The notes: a model not told the origin generated them from the letters alone. Positions 1-10,182 are shown, numbered from the stretch's first letter. The stretch: 64,000 bases of DNA from Chlorobaculum parvum NCIB 8327 (GCF_000020505.1 NC_011027.1:294001-358000); one strand, 5' to 3'. Numbers and translations: made by a program.

Positions 1-324
1 CACCGACCGCTTCCGCACCTTCACGGTCACGCTCTCCAGCACGGTCAACTCTTCGATCAGCCTTATGGCCGTCCGGTATGCCAGGGTTTCGATCAGTGCC
101 GCCGGCTCTTCTGCCACCATCACCTGCTCGATAATCGAATAGGCGCGCTGGTAATTGACCGTCTTGCCGAGATCGTCGGTTTCAGCGGCCGGTACGCTGT
201 CGAAACAGAGTTCGACATCCACTTCATAGCGTCCGCCGAGGCGCCGTTCCTCCTTGTGAACGCCGTGCCGGGCGTAGAAAACGGCATTGACAAGCCGGAT
301 GCTGGAGCGGTGATGAAGCGGCAT
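1..324 (-). CDS. folB: Dihydroneopterin aldolase, partial (3' end outside the window)
   Basis: The minus strand from the ATG at 324 reads without a stop to the window edge (108 codons). It begins MPLHHRSSIRLVNAVFYARH and contains the family-typical RHGVHKEERRLGGRYEVDVE segment and, later, KTVNYQRAYSIIEQVM, both hallmarks of FolB. FolB cleaves 7,8-dihydroneopterin to 6-hydroxymethyl-dihydropterin in folate synthesis. Family members are about 120 residues, so only a short C-terminal part is missing. It is divergent from nadC. The 198-base gap between them shows no clear regulatory motif. Confidence 0.85.
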   Translation of the reverse strand, partial: MPLHHRSSIRLVNAVFYARHGVHKEERRLGGRYEVDVELCFDSVPAAETDDLGKTVNYQRAYSIIEQVMVAEEPAALIETLAYRTAIRLIEELTVLESVTVKVRKRSV

Positions 325-522
325 GGTCTGAATCGCTATTGATTGGAATGTTGCAGGAATGTAACCTATTCACGGCAGCCTTGCAACGATGGGTGATGCG
401 GCTTGGAGAAACGCCGCGGATCGGTGCTGAATACCAAAAAAACTGTTACCTTCTTTATCGACTCAATCCCGGTCGCCAAACAGGCGTCTTTTTTTCGCTA
501 ACCCCTCACTGACAGAGCAGTC

Positions 523-1416
523 ATGGCAGACAAAAGAACCAATCATGCTTTCAGGGAATTTTTCGAGACCTGCCGCTTAAAGGCTATGCAGCTTGCGCTC
601 GATGAAGACCGTTACCAGGGCGATATCACCACCCAGGCGACCGTCGACGAGAGCCAGACCGGGATCGGCCGCATCGAAGCCAAAGCCGAGGGCATCATCG
701 CCGGTATCGAGGTTGTCAAGCAGGTGTTCCAGTCGACCGATCCTGAGCTTGAGTTCACGGCGCATGTCCAGGACGGGAAGCGGGTCTATCCGGGTGAGCA
801 TATTCTCGAAGTGAGAGGGCGTATCGCTTCCATTCTGTTTGGTGAGCGCACGGCGCTGAATTTCATGCAGCGCATGTCCGGCATCGCGACGCGCACGAAC
901 ATGTATGTCGAGCGGGTCAGCCACACCAACGCGGCGATTCTCGACACCCGCAAAACTGCGCCGGGTCTGCGCTACTACGACAAGGACGCCGTGCGCATCG
1001 GTGGTGGCACCAACCACCGGTTCGGGCTGTTCGACATGATTCTGATCAAGGACAACCATATCGATGCCGCCGGCAGCGTCGATGAGGCGATCAACCGGGC
1101 CAAAGCATACTGCAAGGAGCACGGGGTGAACGTCAAGATCGAGACCGAGGTGCGGAGCATTTCCGAGCTGGTGAGGGCCTGCACCTGCCGACCGGATATC
1201 ATTCTGCTCGACAACTTCATGGTCGATGATCTGGCGGAAGCCGTGCGCTGGGTGAAAGCCAATGGCTATGGCGACATCCGGCTCGAAGCCTCAGGCAACA
1301 TTAATCTGCACAACGTCGCGGAGATCGCGCTGACCGGCGTCGATTACATCTCCATCGGCGAGCTGACGCACAGCGTCAAGGCGCTCGACCTCTCCATGAA
1401 AATCGAACGTACCTGA
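523..1416 (+). CDS. nadC: Nicotinate-nucleotide pyrophosphorylase (carboxylating)
   Basis: Quinolinate phosphoribosyltransferase of de novo NAD synthesis, 297 residues, the usual length. Recognisable family segments are the N-terminal EDRYQGDITTQATV, the central ERTALNFMQRMSGIATRT and DTRKTAPGLRYYDKDAVRIGG active-site block, and the barrel strands RIGGGTNHRFGLFDMILIKDNH and LEASGNINLHNV. The ATG at 523 was chosen because it directly precedes conserved sequence. The next gene, acpS, starts 9 bases after the stop, so the two are probably co-transcribed. Confidence 0.95.
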   Translation: MADKRTNHAFREFFETCRLKAMQLALDEDRYQGDITTQATVDESQTGIGRIEAKAEGIIAGIEVVKQVFQSTDPELEFTAHVQDGKRVYPGEHILEVRGRIASILFGERTALNFMQRMSGIATRTNMYVERVSHTNAAILDTRKTAPGLRYYDKDAVRIGGGTNHRFGLFDMILIKDNHIDAAGSVDEAINRAKAYCKEHGVNVKIETEVRSISELVRACTCRPDIILLDNFMVDDLAEAVRWVKANGYGDIRLEASGNINLHNVAEIALTGVDYISIGELTHSVKALDLSMKIERT

Positions 1417-1425
1417 CGATTCTGC

Positions 1426-1779
1426 ATGGAAATCGGGGTTGACATCGTTGAAATCGCCCGCATCCGGGCCGTGTACGAACGCTCCGGCAAGGCTTTCATG
1501 AACAAGGTGCTGACCGCTGCCGAAATCGAGCAGTGCCTTGCCAAGCCCGATCCCGCAGTAAGCCTTGCAGGACGCTTTGCCGCCAAGGAGGCGATTTCCA
1601 AAGCGCTCGGCTCCGGCATCGGTCATAAGCTTGGCTGGCATTCCATCGAAGTGCTGAACAACGAAGCGGGCAAGCCCGAGGTGACGCTTCATGCCCCGCA
1701 CCTTTCCTACCGGGTCAGCATCTCCATCTCCCACGACCGCCACTCCGCCGTGGCGATGGCGCTCGTGCAGCCGCTCTGA
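1426..1779 (+). CDS. acpS: Holo-[acyl-carrier-protein] synthase
   Basis: Transfers 4'-phosphopantetheine from CoA to acyl carrier protein in the cytoplasm. The 117-residue protein begins MEIGVDIVEIARI, where the Asp is the Mg-binding residue of the family, and has the second signature RFAAKEAISKALG at about residues 50-62. The length is typical for AcpS. It is 9 bases downstream of nadC and is followed by a strong bidirectional terminator. Confidence 0.95.
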   Translation: MEIGVDIVEIARIRAVYERSGKAFMNKVLTAAEIEQCLAKPDPAVSLAGRFAAKEAISKALGSGIGHKLGWHSIEVLNNEAGKPEVTLHAPHLSYRVSISISHDRHSAVAMALVQPL

Positions 1780-1800
1780 ATCCGGGTTACAGAGACATAA

Positions 1801-1836
1801 AAAAAGGGCTCATCGTTGTCGATGAGCCCTTTTTGC
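1801..1836. terminator. Bidirectional Rho-independent terminator between acpS and tig
   Basis: A perfect inverted repeat (left arm 1801-1815, TTGT loop, right arm 1820-1834) has A-run and T-run flanks. It can end transcription of both converging genes, acpS on the plus strand and tig on the minus strand. Confidence 0.9.
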
Positions 1837-1874
1837 AATAGCTGCGGACGAACCGCGTATCGGGTCGAGTCCGA

Positions 1875-3158
1875 TTAGCCCTGATGCTCCGGAATCGGCG
1901 TGGCCTCTTTGGTGATGGTCACCTTCGATTTGATCACGTCGTAGATTTTCTCTTTCAGGATCGTATCGATGATGTAGTCCTTGAACTCGGTGGACATGTA
2001 GGTGCTCACCAGCTGTTCGACGGTCAGTGAAGGCTCTTTCTCGGCCTCTTTTTCAGCGTAGGCTTTGATGTCCTCGTCGGTGACGTTCAGCTCGTTCTCC
2101 TTGGCGATCTTCTGGCTGACCAGAAGCCAGCGGGCATGCTTTTCAGCATTCGGCTTCAGCGTTTCGAGGAACTCGGCTTCGTTCAGGCTCTTGGGGAACT
2201 GGCCGCCCATCTGGCGCTTGGCGTTTTCGAGCAGCATGTTCTGGAACGAAGCGACCATCGCTTTCGGAGTCGGTACCGGATGCTCTTCGATCAGCTTGGC
2301 CGACATGGCTTCGAGCAGATCCTGTTCCGATTTGTCGGTGAAGTGGGCCTGGAGCTGCAGCTTGACGTCAGCCTTGAAGTCAGTGACGTTTTCGAAGCGC
2401 TGCTGGGTGATCTCCTTGACCAGCTCGTCATCGAGTTCCGGCAGTTCGAGGCGTTTGACCTCCTTGACATCAACGCGGTAGCGGATAGCTTCGCCACCCT
2501 CTTCTTTTGGCTCGACGTTCACCTCGACCGAGTCACCGGCTTTGCGGCCTTCGAGCGCCATGCGGAACGGGTTGTCAGCCGGCAGGTATTCGAGGTTGAA
2601 GTGGTGGTTCTCGTTTTTGCCGTTTTCGACGGCGTTGCCATCGGCATCGAGTTTGGTGACGTCGCCAATGAGCGTGTCGCCTTCGCCGGCAGCTTCCTCG
2701 ATGGTCACCATCGTGCCGTGGCCTTTGAGAATCAGCTTGATTTCGCGCTCGACATCTTCGTCGGTAACGCTGTATTCAGCCTGGGTGAAGCTGTAGGCGG
2801 AAAGATCCTTAAGCTCGAACTCAGGATGGATTTCGTAGGAAATTTTGATGGTCAGCTCGCCGTCGCCAAAGTTGAAGCTGTCGATCTGCGCGCGGCTGGC
2901 CGGATTGATTTTCTCCTCATCAGCGATGGCGGAAAAGTGCTTGGATGCCATTTTTTCAGCAACCTCGGCCTCAAGGGAAGGGCCGATCATCTTCTTGAGC
3001 ATGCCGACAGGAACGTGCCCCTGACGGAAGCCTTTGATCTTGATAGACCTGCGCGCCTCTTCAAGCTGCTGGTCGTATTCGGGCTGGTACTCTTCGGCAG
3101 TCAGAATGATTTCAAGTTGCTGCTCGGTGTCGCTGACATTCGTGATATTCTTTTGCAA
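1875..3158 (-). CDS. tig: Trigger factor, ribosome-associated chaperone
   Basis: 427 residues, the normal length. The N-terminal ribosome-binding signature [17 protein letters not shown] (about residues 40-56, containing the GFRxGxxP core) is clear. It is followed by an FKBP-like PPIase region (about 150-240) and a helical C-terminal chaperone domain rich in Glu and Lys. Trigger factor binds near the ribosome exit tunnel and assists folding of new chains. The upstream segment 3159-3330 has an AT-rich stretch around 3235-3260 that could hold the promoter. Confidence 0.95.
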   Translation of the reverse strand: MQKNITNVSDTEQQLEIILTAEEYQPEYDQQLEEARRSIKIKGFRQGHVPVGMLKKMIGPSLEAEVAEKMASKHFSAIADEEKINPASRAQIDSFNFGDGELTIKISYEIHPEFELKDLSAYSFTQAEYSVTDEDVEREIKLILKGHGTMVTIEEAAGEGDTLIGDVTKLDADGNAVENGKNENHHFNLEYLPADNPFRMALEGRKAGDSVEVNVEPKEEGGEAIRYRVDVKEVKRLELPELDDELVKEITQQRFENVTDFKADVKLQLQAHFTDKSEQDLLEAMSAKLIEEHPVPTPKAMVASFQNMLLENAKRQMGGQFPKSLNEAEFLETLKPNAEKHARWLLVSQKIAKENELNVTDEDIKAYAEKEAEKEPSLTVEQLVSTYMSTEFKDYIIDTILKEKIYDVIKSKVTITKEATPIPEHQG

Positions 3159-3337
3159 GGCTCTTCGTGACCGGTTAAGTTGCGGGCATCCCGGTTGCCG
3201 TTTTGTTCTGTGCGGCCCGTGAGGATTCCCTGAAAAATTTTAAGCTTTAATTATACGATTTTTTCGATCCTTTTGAAACAGTCTCCTTTGGATGCTTCTG
3301 TTGGCAGACTCGTAGTGGCGGGCTGTTTGATGCAGGC

Positions 3338-4642
3338 TTATCGGCTCGCTTTATAGATCAGTGTCGAGAGCTGCTCGGGGCGGCTGAGCAGGGCGGCAGC
3401 TTCGGCGACGTCGGCTTCGGATACCGCTTCGATCAGGGCAGCTTTTTCAGCGGGCGACTGGTAACGGCCGTAGTAGAACACATCCTGCGCGATGCGCGAC
3501 ATGCGGCGTGTCATCTTTTCCATCCCCATGATGAGTGAACCAAGCATTTTCGATTTGGCCGCTCTGATGTCGTCCGGGTCTGGTTCTTGCAGCGCTTTGC
3601 TGTTGAGCAGCTCCGTGATGGTTTCCAGCGTTTTGGGCGCTTTGCCTTTGTCGGTTCCTGCGTAGATGTTGAACGTAGTGAGTTCGTCGAGGAAGGAGAG
3701 CGACGAGTATGCCTGATAGACCAGCCCGCGCTTTTCGCGCAGTTCGAGATTGAGCAGGCAGCTCATGCCGCTGCCGAGCATGGCGTTGAGCACCATCAGG
3801 CTCCAGAAGCGGCTATCGTCTCGCGGGATGATGGTTCCGAGCAGGAGCTGTGACTGGTAGATGCGCTTTTTTGTGGTCACCGAGAAGGGTTTGTACTCCG
3901 AAATATCGAACTGCTTTCGCATCGATTCTTTAGTCGCCGGAGGCTCTTCCATGCTGCCGAAATGCGATTCGGCGAGCTGCGCAACTTCGTCATGGCCGAT
4001 GTTGCCGACTGCCGTCACGAGCATCTTCGACGGTACGTAGTGGCGGTGCATGAAGGCGCGGAGCTTCTTGCGCGAGAAACGCTCGATGCTCTTTTCGGTG
4101 CCGAGAATCGGCGTGCCCAGCGGATGGCCGGGGAACGAGCGCAGGTCGAACTCCTCGAAAATCAGCTCTTCGGGCGTGTCGTTGACGCTGGCGATCTCTT
4201 CGAGCACCACCTCGCGCTCCTTTTCGATCTCCTCCTTCGGAAAGACCGGATCGCGCACCATGTCGGCCAGCAGGTCGAAAGCCAGCGGCAGGTGCTCGCG
4301 GAGGCATCGGACGCAGAGGCAGGTCTGCTCCTTGGTGGTCCAGGCGTCGATGTAGCCGCCTGCCTCCTCGATGCAGCGGGCGATGTCGATATAGTCCCGC
4401 TTGCGGGTGCCTTTGAAGATGGCGTGTTCGATGAAATGGGCAATTCCTTCGAGCCCTTCGGGATCTTCGCGCGAGCCGGCGTTGATCCAGATTCCCAGCG
4501 TGACGCTGTGCACGTAGGGCACCAGGTTGCTGACAATGCGCAGGCCGTTGGGCAGGGTTGCGCTTCGGATGTCACCTGAGGAAAGGCGCTGTTCAGCGTG
4601 CCGGTCAGAGCCAGGAGTTGCCGGTGAAAGACTTTTTCTCAC
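3338..4642 (-). CDS. M16 family zinc metallopeptidase (processing-protease type)
   Basis: Contains the inverted zinc motif HFIEH (HxxEH) in GIAHFIEHAIFKGTRKRD and a downstream acidic segment EREVVLEEIASVNDTPEE, as in bacterial members related to mitochondrial processing peptidase. The second M16 half-domain (from about FSVTTKKRIYQSQLLLG) follows. The frame is open up to an ATG at 4771 (477 residues). The shorter GTG start at 4642 (434 residues) is preferred because family length is about 410-430 and bases 4660-4710 are AT-rich, promoter-like sequence. An ATG at 4726 is also possible. Substrate unknown. It is divergent from the epimerase gene. Confidence 0.85.
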   Translation of the reverse strand: MRKSLSPATPGSDRHAEQRLSSGDIRSATLPNGLRIVSNLVPYVHSVTLGIWINAGSREDPEGLEGIAHFIEHAIFKGTRKRDYIDIARCIEEAGGYIDAWTTKEQTCLCVRCLREHLPLAFDLLADMVRDPVFPKEEIEKEREVVLEEIASVNDTPEELIFEEFDLRSFPGHPLGTPILGTEKSIERFSRKKLRAFMHRHYVPSKMLVTAVGNIGHDEVAQLAESHFGSMEEPPATKESMRKQFDISEYKPFSVTTKKRIYQSQLLLGTIIPRDDSRFWSLMVLNAMLGSGMSCLLNLELREKRGLVYQAYSSLSFLDELTTFNIYAGTDKGKAPKTLETITELLNSKALQEPDPDDIRAAKSKMLGSLIMGMEKMTRRMSRIAQDVFYYGRYQSPAEKAALIEAVSEADVAEAAALLSRPEQLSTLIYKASR

Positions 4643-4776
4643 GATTGCGGATGGATTTGAGTGCAATGTACGGTTTATTCGTTTTATTCTTCTTATTATT
4701 AAAAACAAATCGGCGCTGGGCCGCATCGCTTCACAGATGCCGGAGTTTTCAGAAGGGCGCCACTGCTCCATCGTTC

Positions 4777-5778
4777 ATGTCAGCAATTCCGATACTCATT
4801 ACCGGTGCAACGGGTTACATAGGTTCACGGCTTCTGCTTGATCTTATCGGCAGGTTCGGTGAAGGCGTGCGTTGCCGAGTTGCGGTCAGAGCGGGTTCGG
4901 ACGCTTCGTTCCTCAAGGGCTTTCCGGTCGAGATCGTTCGCGCGGATGTGCACGATCCAATCGCCATTGGAGAAGCGGTCAAGGGGATGGAGGTGGTGTT
5001 TCACTGCGCTGGAATGATCGCTTTTACCAGCAACTTCCGCAACCGGTTGCATGATACCAACGTGCTTGGCACTCGCCATGTGGTCGATTCGTGCCTTGAA
5101 CACGGCGTGAAGCGCATGGTGATGACCAGCTCGATTGCCGCTGTCGGTTCCGAGACCGTGGATGGCGTCGTTGTTGAATCCACCGAGCACTCCACGTTTA
5201 CCGAATGGCAGCGCCACAACGTTTATATGGAGTCCAAGCACCTGGCCGAACTCGAATGCCGGCGCGGCCTGGCTGAAGGGCTCGACGTGGTGATGGTCAA
5301 TCCCGGCGTGGTGATCGGCCGGAACCCGGAGCCGGGTATGCCCGTCAGTTCATCGAACGAAACCTTGCGCCTGATCTACGAGGGGCGCGTGCCGTTCTGT
5401 CCTGAAGGATCGACTGGCTTTGTTGACGTCAGGGATGCGGCAGACGCCCATATCGCAGCGTGGACGAAGGGGAAATCGGGCGAGCGCTACATCATTGTCG
5501 GTGAAAATCTCTCCTTCCGGGAGCTGTTCAGCCGCATCGCCGCTCTGCCTGGCAGCCGCACCGGCAAGCCGATGGTCGTCGGCAACTTGGCCGGAGCTGC
5601 AGCCGGAGCTGGCGGCGAGCTCTTTTCGATGCTGACCGGACGCCCTTCGTTCGTCAGCATCGAGAGCATTCGGCAGGCTTCGCGTTCCGCTCGGTTCAGC
5701 AACCTGCGCTCGATTCAGGAGCTTGGCATCAGCTACCGGCCGTTTGACGAAACCCTCAGGAGCGCCGTGGCGTTGTAA
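4777..5778 (+). CDS. NAD(P)-dependent epimerase/dehydratase (extended SDR)
   Basis: 333 residues starting MSAIPILITGATGYIGSRLL, with the glycine-rich GxxGxxG nucleotide-binding motif at the extreme N-terminus, which fixes the start at 4777. The extended-SDR catalytic triad is visible as MTSSIAAVG (Ser) and a YMESKHLAE (YxxxK) segment. Related proteins are sometimes called dihydroflavonol-4-reductase-like. Substrate cannot be told. recA begins 42 bases after the stop. Confidence 0.85.
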   Translation: MSAIPILITGATGYIGSRLLLDLIGRFGEGVRCRVAVRAGSDASFLKGFPVEIVRADVHDPIAIGEAVKGMEVVFHCAGMIAFTSNFRNRLHDTNVLGTRHVVDSCLEHGVKRMVMTSSIAAVGSETVDGVVVESTEHSTFTEWQRHNVYMESKHLAELECRRGLAEGLDVVMVNPGVVIGRNPEPGMPVSSSNETLRLIYEGRVPFCPEGSTGFVDVRDAADAHIAAWTKGKSGERYIIVGENLSFRELFSRIAALPGSRTGKPMVVGNLAGAAAGAGGELFSMLTGRPSFVSIESIRQASRSARFSNLRSIQELGISYRPFDETLRSAVAL

Positions 5779-5820
5779 TCCGAATAGCAAATTTTCAATT
5801 CACATACCCCTACTATTTTC

Positions 5821-6864
5821 ATGGATAAAGAGAACTCAAAGCAGACAGCACAGCCGCCGGTGGTCGATCCGGCAAGGCTCAAGCAACTCAACCTGGCAAT
5901 CGAAACGCTCGAAAAGCAGTTCGGCAAAGGTTCGATCATGCGCCTCGGCGATGATTCAGCCGTGATGCACGTCAAGGCGATTTCGACCGGCTCGATGGCG
6001 CTCGACTACGCGCTCGGCGTGGGCGGATTTCCTCGTGGCCGCGTGACCGAAATCTACGGCCCGGAGTCCTCCGGCAAGACCACGCTCGCCCTGCACGCCA
6101 TCGCCGAAGCGCAGAAAGAGGGCGGTATTGCTGCGCTGGTCGATGCGGAGCACGCCTTCGATCCCACCTACGCCCGCAAGCTCGGCGTCGATATCAATTC
6201 GCTCTTGGTCAGCCAGCCCGAGTCGGGCGAGCAGGCGCTCTCCATCGTTGAAACGCTCGTGCGCAGCGGCGCGGTGGACATCGTCGTCGTTGACTCGGTG
6301 GCTGCGCTGGTGCCGCAGGCCGAACTCGAAGGCGAGATGGGTGACAGCGTGGTCGGCCTCCAGGCGCGGCTCATGAGCCAGGCGCTGCGCAAGCTCACCG
6401 GCGCGATCTCCAAATCGAGCAGCGTCTGCATCTTCATCAACCAGCTTCGTGACAAGATCGGCGTGATGTACGGTAGCCCCGAAACCACCACCGGCGGCAA
6501 GGCGCTGAAGTTTTACTCTTCGGTGCGTCTCGACATCCGCCGGATCGCGCAGATCAAGGATGGCGAAGAGGTTGTCGGCAACCGCACCAAGGTCAAGGTG
6601 GTGAAAAACAAGGTTGCACCGCCGTTCAAAATCGCCGAGTTCGACATTCTCTATGGCGAGGGTATCTCGGTGCTGGGCGAGCTGATCGATCTGGCCGTCG
6701 AGTTCGGCATCATCAAGAAAGCGGGCGCGTGGTTCAGCTATGGCAGCGAAAAGCTCGGTCAGGGGCGCGAGAACGTCAAGCGCCTGTTGAAGGAGGACGA
6801 GACCGTGCGCAACACCATCCGCCAGCAGGTTCGCGACACGCTGACCGGAACGCCAACCGAATAA
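5821..6864 (+). CDS. recA: Recombinase RecA
   Basis: 347 residues, the canonical length. Walker A is GPESSGKTT at about residues 80-88. Loop and core segments are recognisable ([40 protein letters not shown]). RecA forms ATP-dependent filaments on single-stranded DNA for homologous recombination. No CTG-N10-CAG LexA-type box was seen in the 42-base gap upstream, so a classical SOS operator is not evident here. Confidence 0.98.
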   Translation: MDKENSKQTAQPPVVDPARLKQLNLAIETLEKQFGKGSIMRLGDDSAVMHVKAISTGSMALDYALGVGGFPRGRVTEIYGPESSGKTTLALHAIAEAQKEGGIAALVDAEHAFDPTYARKLGVDINSLLVSQPESGEQALSIVETLVRSGAVDIVVVDSVAALVPQAELEGEMGDSVVGLQARLMSQALRKLTGAISKSSSVCIFINQLRDKIGVMYGSPETTTGGKALKFYSSVRLDIRRIAQIKDGEEVVGNRTKVKVVKNKVAPPFKIAEFDILYGEGISVLGELIDLAVEFGIIKKAGAWFSYGSEKLGQGRENVKRLLKEDETVRNTIRQQVRDTLTGTPTE

Positions 6865-6879
6865 GCCGGGCAGAACACC

Positions 6880-7923
6880 ATGCGTATCGGACCGATCGAC
6901 ATCGACCGCCCCATCATCCTCGCGCCCATGGAGGATGTGACCGACCGTGCCTTCCGGCAACTCTGCAAGCGGCACGGGGCGGACATCGTCTATACCGAAT
7001 TTGTCAGCGCGGAGGCGATCCGGCGCGGCGCGGAGAAGTCGATACGCAAGCTCAGAATGGATGCGCACGAGCGACCCGTGGCGGTGCAGATTTTCGGCAA
7101 CACGGTCGAATCGATGGTCGAGGCGGCCTCGATTGCCGAGAGCTTCGAGCCGGACTGCCTCGACATCAACTTCGGCTGTCCGGTCAAAAAGGTGGCCGGA
7201 CGAGGCGCGGGCGCGGCGCTGCTGAAAGAGCCGGAGAAGCTCTCCGCCATCGCCGCGGCGGTGGTTGGCGCCGTCTCGCTGCCGGTGACTGCCAAGACGC
7301 GCATCGGCTGGGATCACGACTCGATCAACATCACCGACACCGTGCGGCGGCTCGAAGACGCGGGCATCCAGGCGGTCGCGGTGCACGGTCGCACGCGCAG
7401 CGATATGTACAAAGGCCGCGCAGACTGGGGGCGCATCGCCGAAGCCAAGCGAGCCTGCTCGATTCCGGTGATCGCCAACGGCGACGTCTGGAGCGCCGAT
7501 GACGCCGTGGCGATGTTCGCTGAAACCGGCGCGGACGGCATCATGATCGGACGCGGCTCGATCGGCAACCCGTTCATTTTCGCGCAGGCTAAAAGCCTCG
7601 TCAAGACGGGCGAGCGCCTGCCGCTTCCGTCGTATCGCGACCGGATCGACGCCGCGAGGGAGCACCTGCGCCTGTCGCTGGAGTACAAGGGCGAAAAGCA
7701 TGGCGTGCTGGAGATGCGCCGCCACTACTCGACCTACCTCAAGGGGTTGCCTGGCGTGTCGAAAGTTCGTAACCTGTTGGTGCGCGAACCCGACCCGGCG
7801 GTGATCGTCGAACTGCTCCGGGAGTTCGAGGCAGCGTGCGAAGCGCTCGACCGCGAGGGGCTTCTCAAAGAGGGTGGTGAATTTTTGAACGACCACTCGC
7901 CCAAACTGATTCTGAATTACTAA
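6880..7923 (+). CDS. dus: tRNA-dihydrouridine synthase (DusB type)
   Basis: FMN-dependent enzyme that reduces uridines in tRNA. 347 residues. It begins MRIGPIDIDRPIILAPMEDV, as in DusB, and has the active-site cysteine motif DINFGCPVKKV at about residues 98-108, followed by AVHGRTRSDMYKG and DGIMIGRGSIGNPF for flavin phosphate binding. It starts 15 bases after recA and 21 bases before asd, so recA-dus-asd is probably one transcript. Confidence 0.95.
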   Translation: MRIGPIDIDRPIILAPMEDVTDRAFRQLCKRHGADIVYTEFVSAEAIRRGAEKSIRKLRMDAHERPVAVQIFGNTVESMVEAASIAESFEPDCLDINFGCPVKKVAGRGAGAALLKEPEKLSAIAAAVVGAVSLPVTAKTRIGWDHDSINITDTVRRLEDAGIQAVAVHGRTRSDMYKGRADWGRIAEAKRACSIPVIANGDVWSADDAVAMFAETGADGIMIGRGSIGNPFIFAQAKSLVKTGERLPLPSYRDRIDAAREHLRLSLEYKGEKHGVLEMRRHYSTYLKGLPGVSKVRNLLVREPDPAVIVELLREFEAACEALDREGLLKEGGEFLNDHSPKLILNY

Positions 7924-7944
7924 ACCTATCATTTATCTGATTTT

Positions 7945-8970
7945 ATGAGCAGTGATGCAGGCTATCGAGTAGCCGTTCTCGGCGCAACAGGACTTGTCGG
8001 CAGAACCATGATCAAGGTGCTCGAAGAGCGCGATTTTCCCGTCAGCGAGCTGGTGCCGCTGGCATCTCCCCGAAGCCGCGGCGAAGTGGTGACCTTCAAG
8101 GGGCGCGAGTTCGTCACCGAAGTGCCGTCGCCGGAAATTTTCGAAGGTGTCGACATCGCCCTCTTCTCCGCCGGTGGCTCGGCCAGTCTGGAGTGGGCTC
8201 CTGTGGCCGCGCAGGCGGGCGCGATCGTGATCGACAACTCCTCGGCCTTCCGCATGGAGGAGGGGGTGCCACTCGTCGTCCCGGAGGTCAATGCCGAATC
8301 GATCTTCGACCGCGAAGGCAAGGCGGCCCCGATCATCGCCAATCCCAACTGCTCGACCATCCAGATGGTGGTGGCGCTCAAGCCGCTCTACGACGCCTAC
8401 GGCATCAGTCGCATTGTGGTTTCGACCTACCAGTCGGTGACCGGTAAGGGCAAAGCGGGACGCGACGCGCTCGAAAGCGAGCTGGCGGGCAACATCCCCG
8501 AAGATCCGGAAACCTTTACCCACTTCCACCAGATCGCCTTCAACGCCGTGCCGCAGATCGACGCTTTCACGGAGAACGGCTACACCAAGGAGGAGATGAA
8601 GATGGTCAACGAGACCCGCAAGATCTTCGACGATCAGGAGATTCAGGTCTCTCCGACCACTGTGCGCATTCCGGTCTACGGAGGCCACGGCGAGTCGGTG
8701 AACGTCGAGCTGAAGCGCGACTACGACATCAAGATGGTGCGCGCGCTGCTGGCCGGCTCACCGGGCATCGTCATGCAGGACGACCCTTCCGCTCGAATCT
8801 ATCCGATGCCGATGACCTCCTACGAGCGCGACGAGGTGTTCGTTGGCCGCCTGCGCCCAGACTACTGGCATCCGCGCACGCTCAACCTCTGGGTTGTGGC
8901 CGACAACCTCCGCAAAGGCGCGGCCACCAACGCCGTGCAGATCGCCGAGTTGCTGGTGGGGAATCTGTGA
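7945..8970 (+). CDS. asd: Aspartate-semialdehyde dehydrogenase
   Basis: 341 residues. It has the N-terminal GATGLVGRTMIKVLEER nucleotide-binding motif and the catalytic cysteine in IANPNCSTIQMV at about residues 131-142. It reduces aspartyl-phosphate to aspartate semialdehyde, the branch point to lysine/diaminopimelate, threonine and methionine. It is last in the apparent recA-dus-asd group. Confidence 0.95.
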   Translation: MSSDAGYRVAVLGATGLVGRTMIKVLEERDFPVSELVPLASPRSRGEVVTFKGREFVTEVPSPEIFEGVDIALFSAGGSASLEWAPVAAQAGAIVIDNSSAFRMEEGVPLVVPEVNAESIFDREGKAAPIIANPNCSTIQMVVALKPLYDAYGISRIVVSTYQSVTGKGKAGRDALESELAGNIPEDPETFTHFHQIAFNAVPQIDAFTENGYTKEEMKMVNETRKIFDDQEIQVSPTTVRIPVYGGHGESVNVELKRDYDIKMVRALLAGSPGIVMQDDPSARIYPMPMTSYERDEVFVGRLRPDYWHPRTLNLWVVADNLRKGAATNAVQIAELLVGNL

Positions 8971-9027
8971 GGATGATTGAAATGATCCCGGTCGGCTGAT
9001 TCAGGAACGGGAATGGTATTTACGATT

Positions 9028-9280
9028 TGTAGGGGCAGACCTGTGTGTCTGCCCTTTTTTATTTGGCGGGAAAGGACGAAAAGGACGGCAAGGTCGTTGG
9101 GCGGGGCTGTCAAATTACGGAAATGTTCAGCGCCAGAATGGCCGTCGAGGTATGTGCTCATCGCCGAAGAGTTCGAGCGAGGAAAGAGGTGCGATTTACT
9201 TGTATTCATAAGTATCTCGCCGAACAGTCGTTCAGGGAATGCCTGTCACATTAGGGCGAACACGCAGGTTCGCCCCTACA
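9028..9280. repeat. Dispersed palindromic repeat, inverted pair
   Basis: The 342-base gap after asd holds two copies of a palindrome with a GGGGCRRAC/GTYYGCCCC core. One is at 9028-9056, followed by a T-run, and an oppositely oriented copy is at 9252-9280. Related copies occur near 24179-24206, 47837-47860 and 53379-53468. The flank at 9061-9095 also resembles the flank of the 24.2 kb copy in the opposite direction. This suggests a small non-autonomous element; the first hairpin could also end asd transcription. No gene was seen in the gap. Confidence 0.7.
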
Positions 9281-9312
9281 GGAAGAAATTGGAAGGGCGC
9301 AGGGGGCAATCC

Positions 9313-10182
9313 TCACCCAATCCCGTCGTTCAGTGCCATGATGGCTGTGCTGACGGCGCGGATAGTGGCGGTTGGTGATTTGCTTTTGTTGGCTCTTTTT
9401 TCTGAAGAGACCCATCTGGATAGCTCCAGTGGCTCAAGTGAGTGAGAGGTCTCCCGGCTGATGCGTTCAATCGTTTTGGGGTTGACTTCGGAGCCTGTAA
9501 CCAAAACAGTCCGCTCTCCGATCGGTGAGCCGGTCAGCTCCGTTATGGCGAAGTAGTTCCGCTCACTTTCATCTTTGACCGGCCAGTACCTGAAGTAGTC
9601 GATCTTTCCGTCAACCGACCGGGAAAGTGCGGCATAGCGTTTTTCCAGTTCCAGCACCGTCTGGGTCTTGCCGGTTCCTGCCGACAATCGGGCAAGCGGC
9701 TCGATATGCACGCCGCACGTGCTCACCTCGAAATGTCGTTCCAGCTCTTGCTCGATAAAGCGGGCTGGAGCGGACGGGTAGAACAACAGCATCCGGCGCG
9801 TCAGCTTATCGTCTTGTCCCGCGGCGGGCTCAAGCTTCATGTCGTGCCAGCGCCACGATTCGAGATTGTTGAGAAAGTAACCCGCTTCGATTCTGCACAG
9901 CTCGTCGCAGCTGCCGGAAGCGATCTGTTCGGGAAACCATGCCGGAAGGGTGCGGATTTCCGCGGGTGAGAAAGAGAGCGCCACCGGCTCGTCGCGCCAC
10001 TCCCTGAGCAACGAAACCAGCTTTTTGGCGAGCCTCATGCCTTTCGGGCCGCCAAGCTCATCCAGGCCGCCGTCGATGGTGCGGCACATGGTCATGGTGT
10101 ATGAGCCGGCACTGGTTGATTTGACTCGGGCTATGGTGGTGCTGCCGGTGTCGAAGGCACAGGCGATCTGGCTTCTGCTCAT
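9313..10182 (-). CDS. Conserved-looking hypothetical protein, possible actin-fold
   Basis: 289 residues, not recognised. It begins MSRSQIACAFDTGSTTIARV, which has the hydrophobic-D-x-G-S/T pattern of a phosphate-1 loop in actin/hexokinase-fold proteins such as PilM or FtsA. This is only a resemblance. No signal peptide or membrane segment is evident. Its ATG overlaps by one base the stop of the upstream comEA-like gene (TGATG), so the two are translationally coupled and follow alr in the same direction. Confidence 0.6.
   Translation of the reverse strand: MSRSQIACAFDTGSTTIARVKSTSAGSYTMTMCRTIDGGLDELGGPKGMRLAKKLVSLLREWRDEPVALSFSPAEIRTLPAWFPEQIASGSCDELCRIEAGYFLNNLESWRWHDMKLEPAAGQDDKLTRRMLLFYPSAPARFIEQELERHFEVSTCGVHIEPLARLSAGTGKTQTVLELEKRYAALSRSVDGKIDYFRYWPVKDESERNYFAITELTGSPIGERTVLVTGSEVNPKTIERISRETSHSLEPLELSRWVSSEKRANKSKSPTATIRAVSTAIMALNDGIG

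Noticed and set aside
5779-5820. LexA/SOS box before recA
   Set aside because: No CTG-N10-CAG or comparable palindrome was found in this short gap.
5956-7932. 658-codon minus-strand open frame
   Set aside because: Antisense to recA and dus, both certain genes. The product is Arg/His/Asp-rich without motifs, a GC-rich codon shadow.
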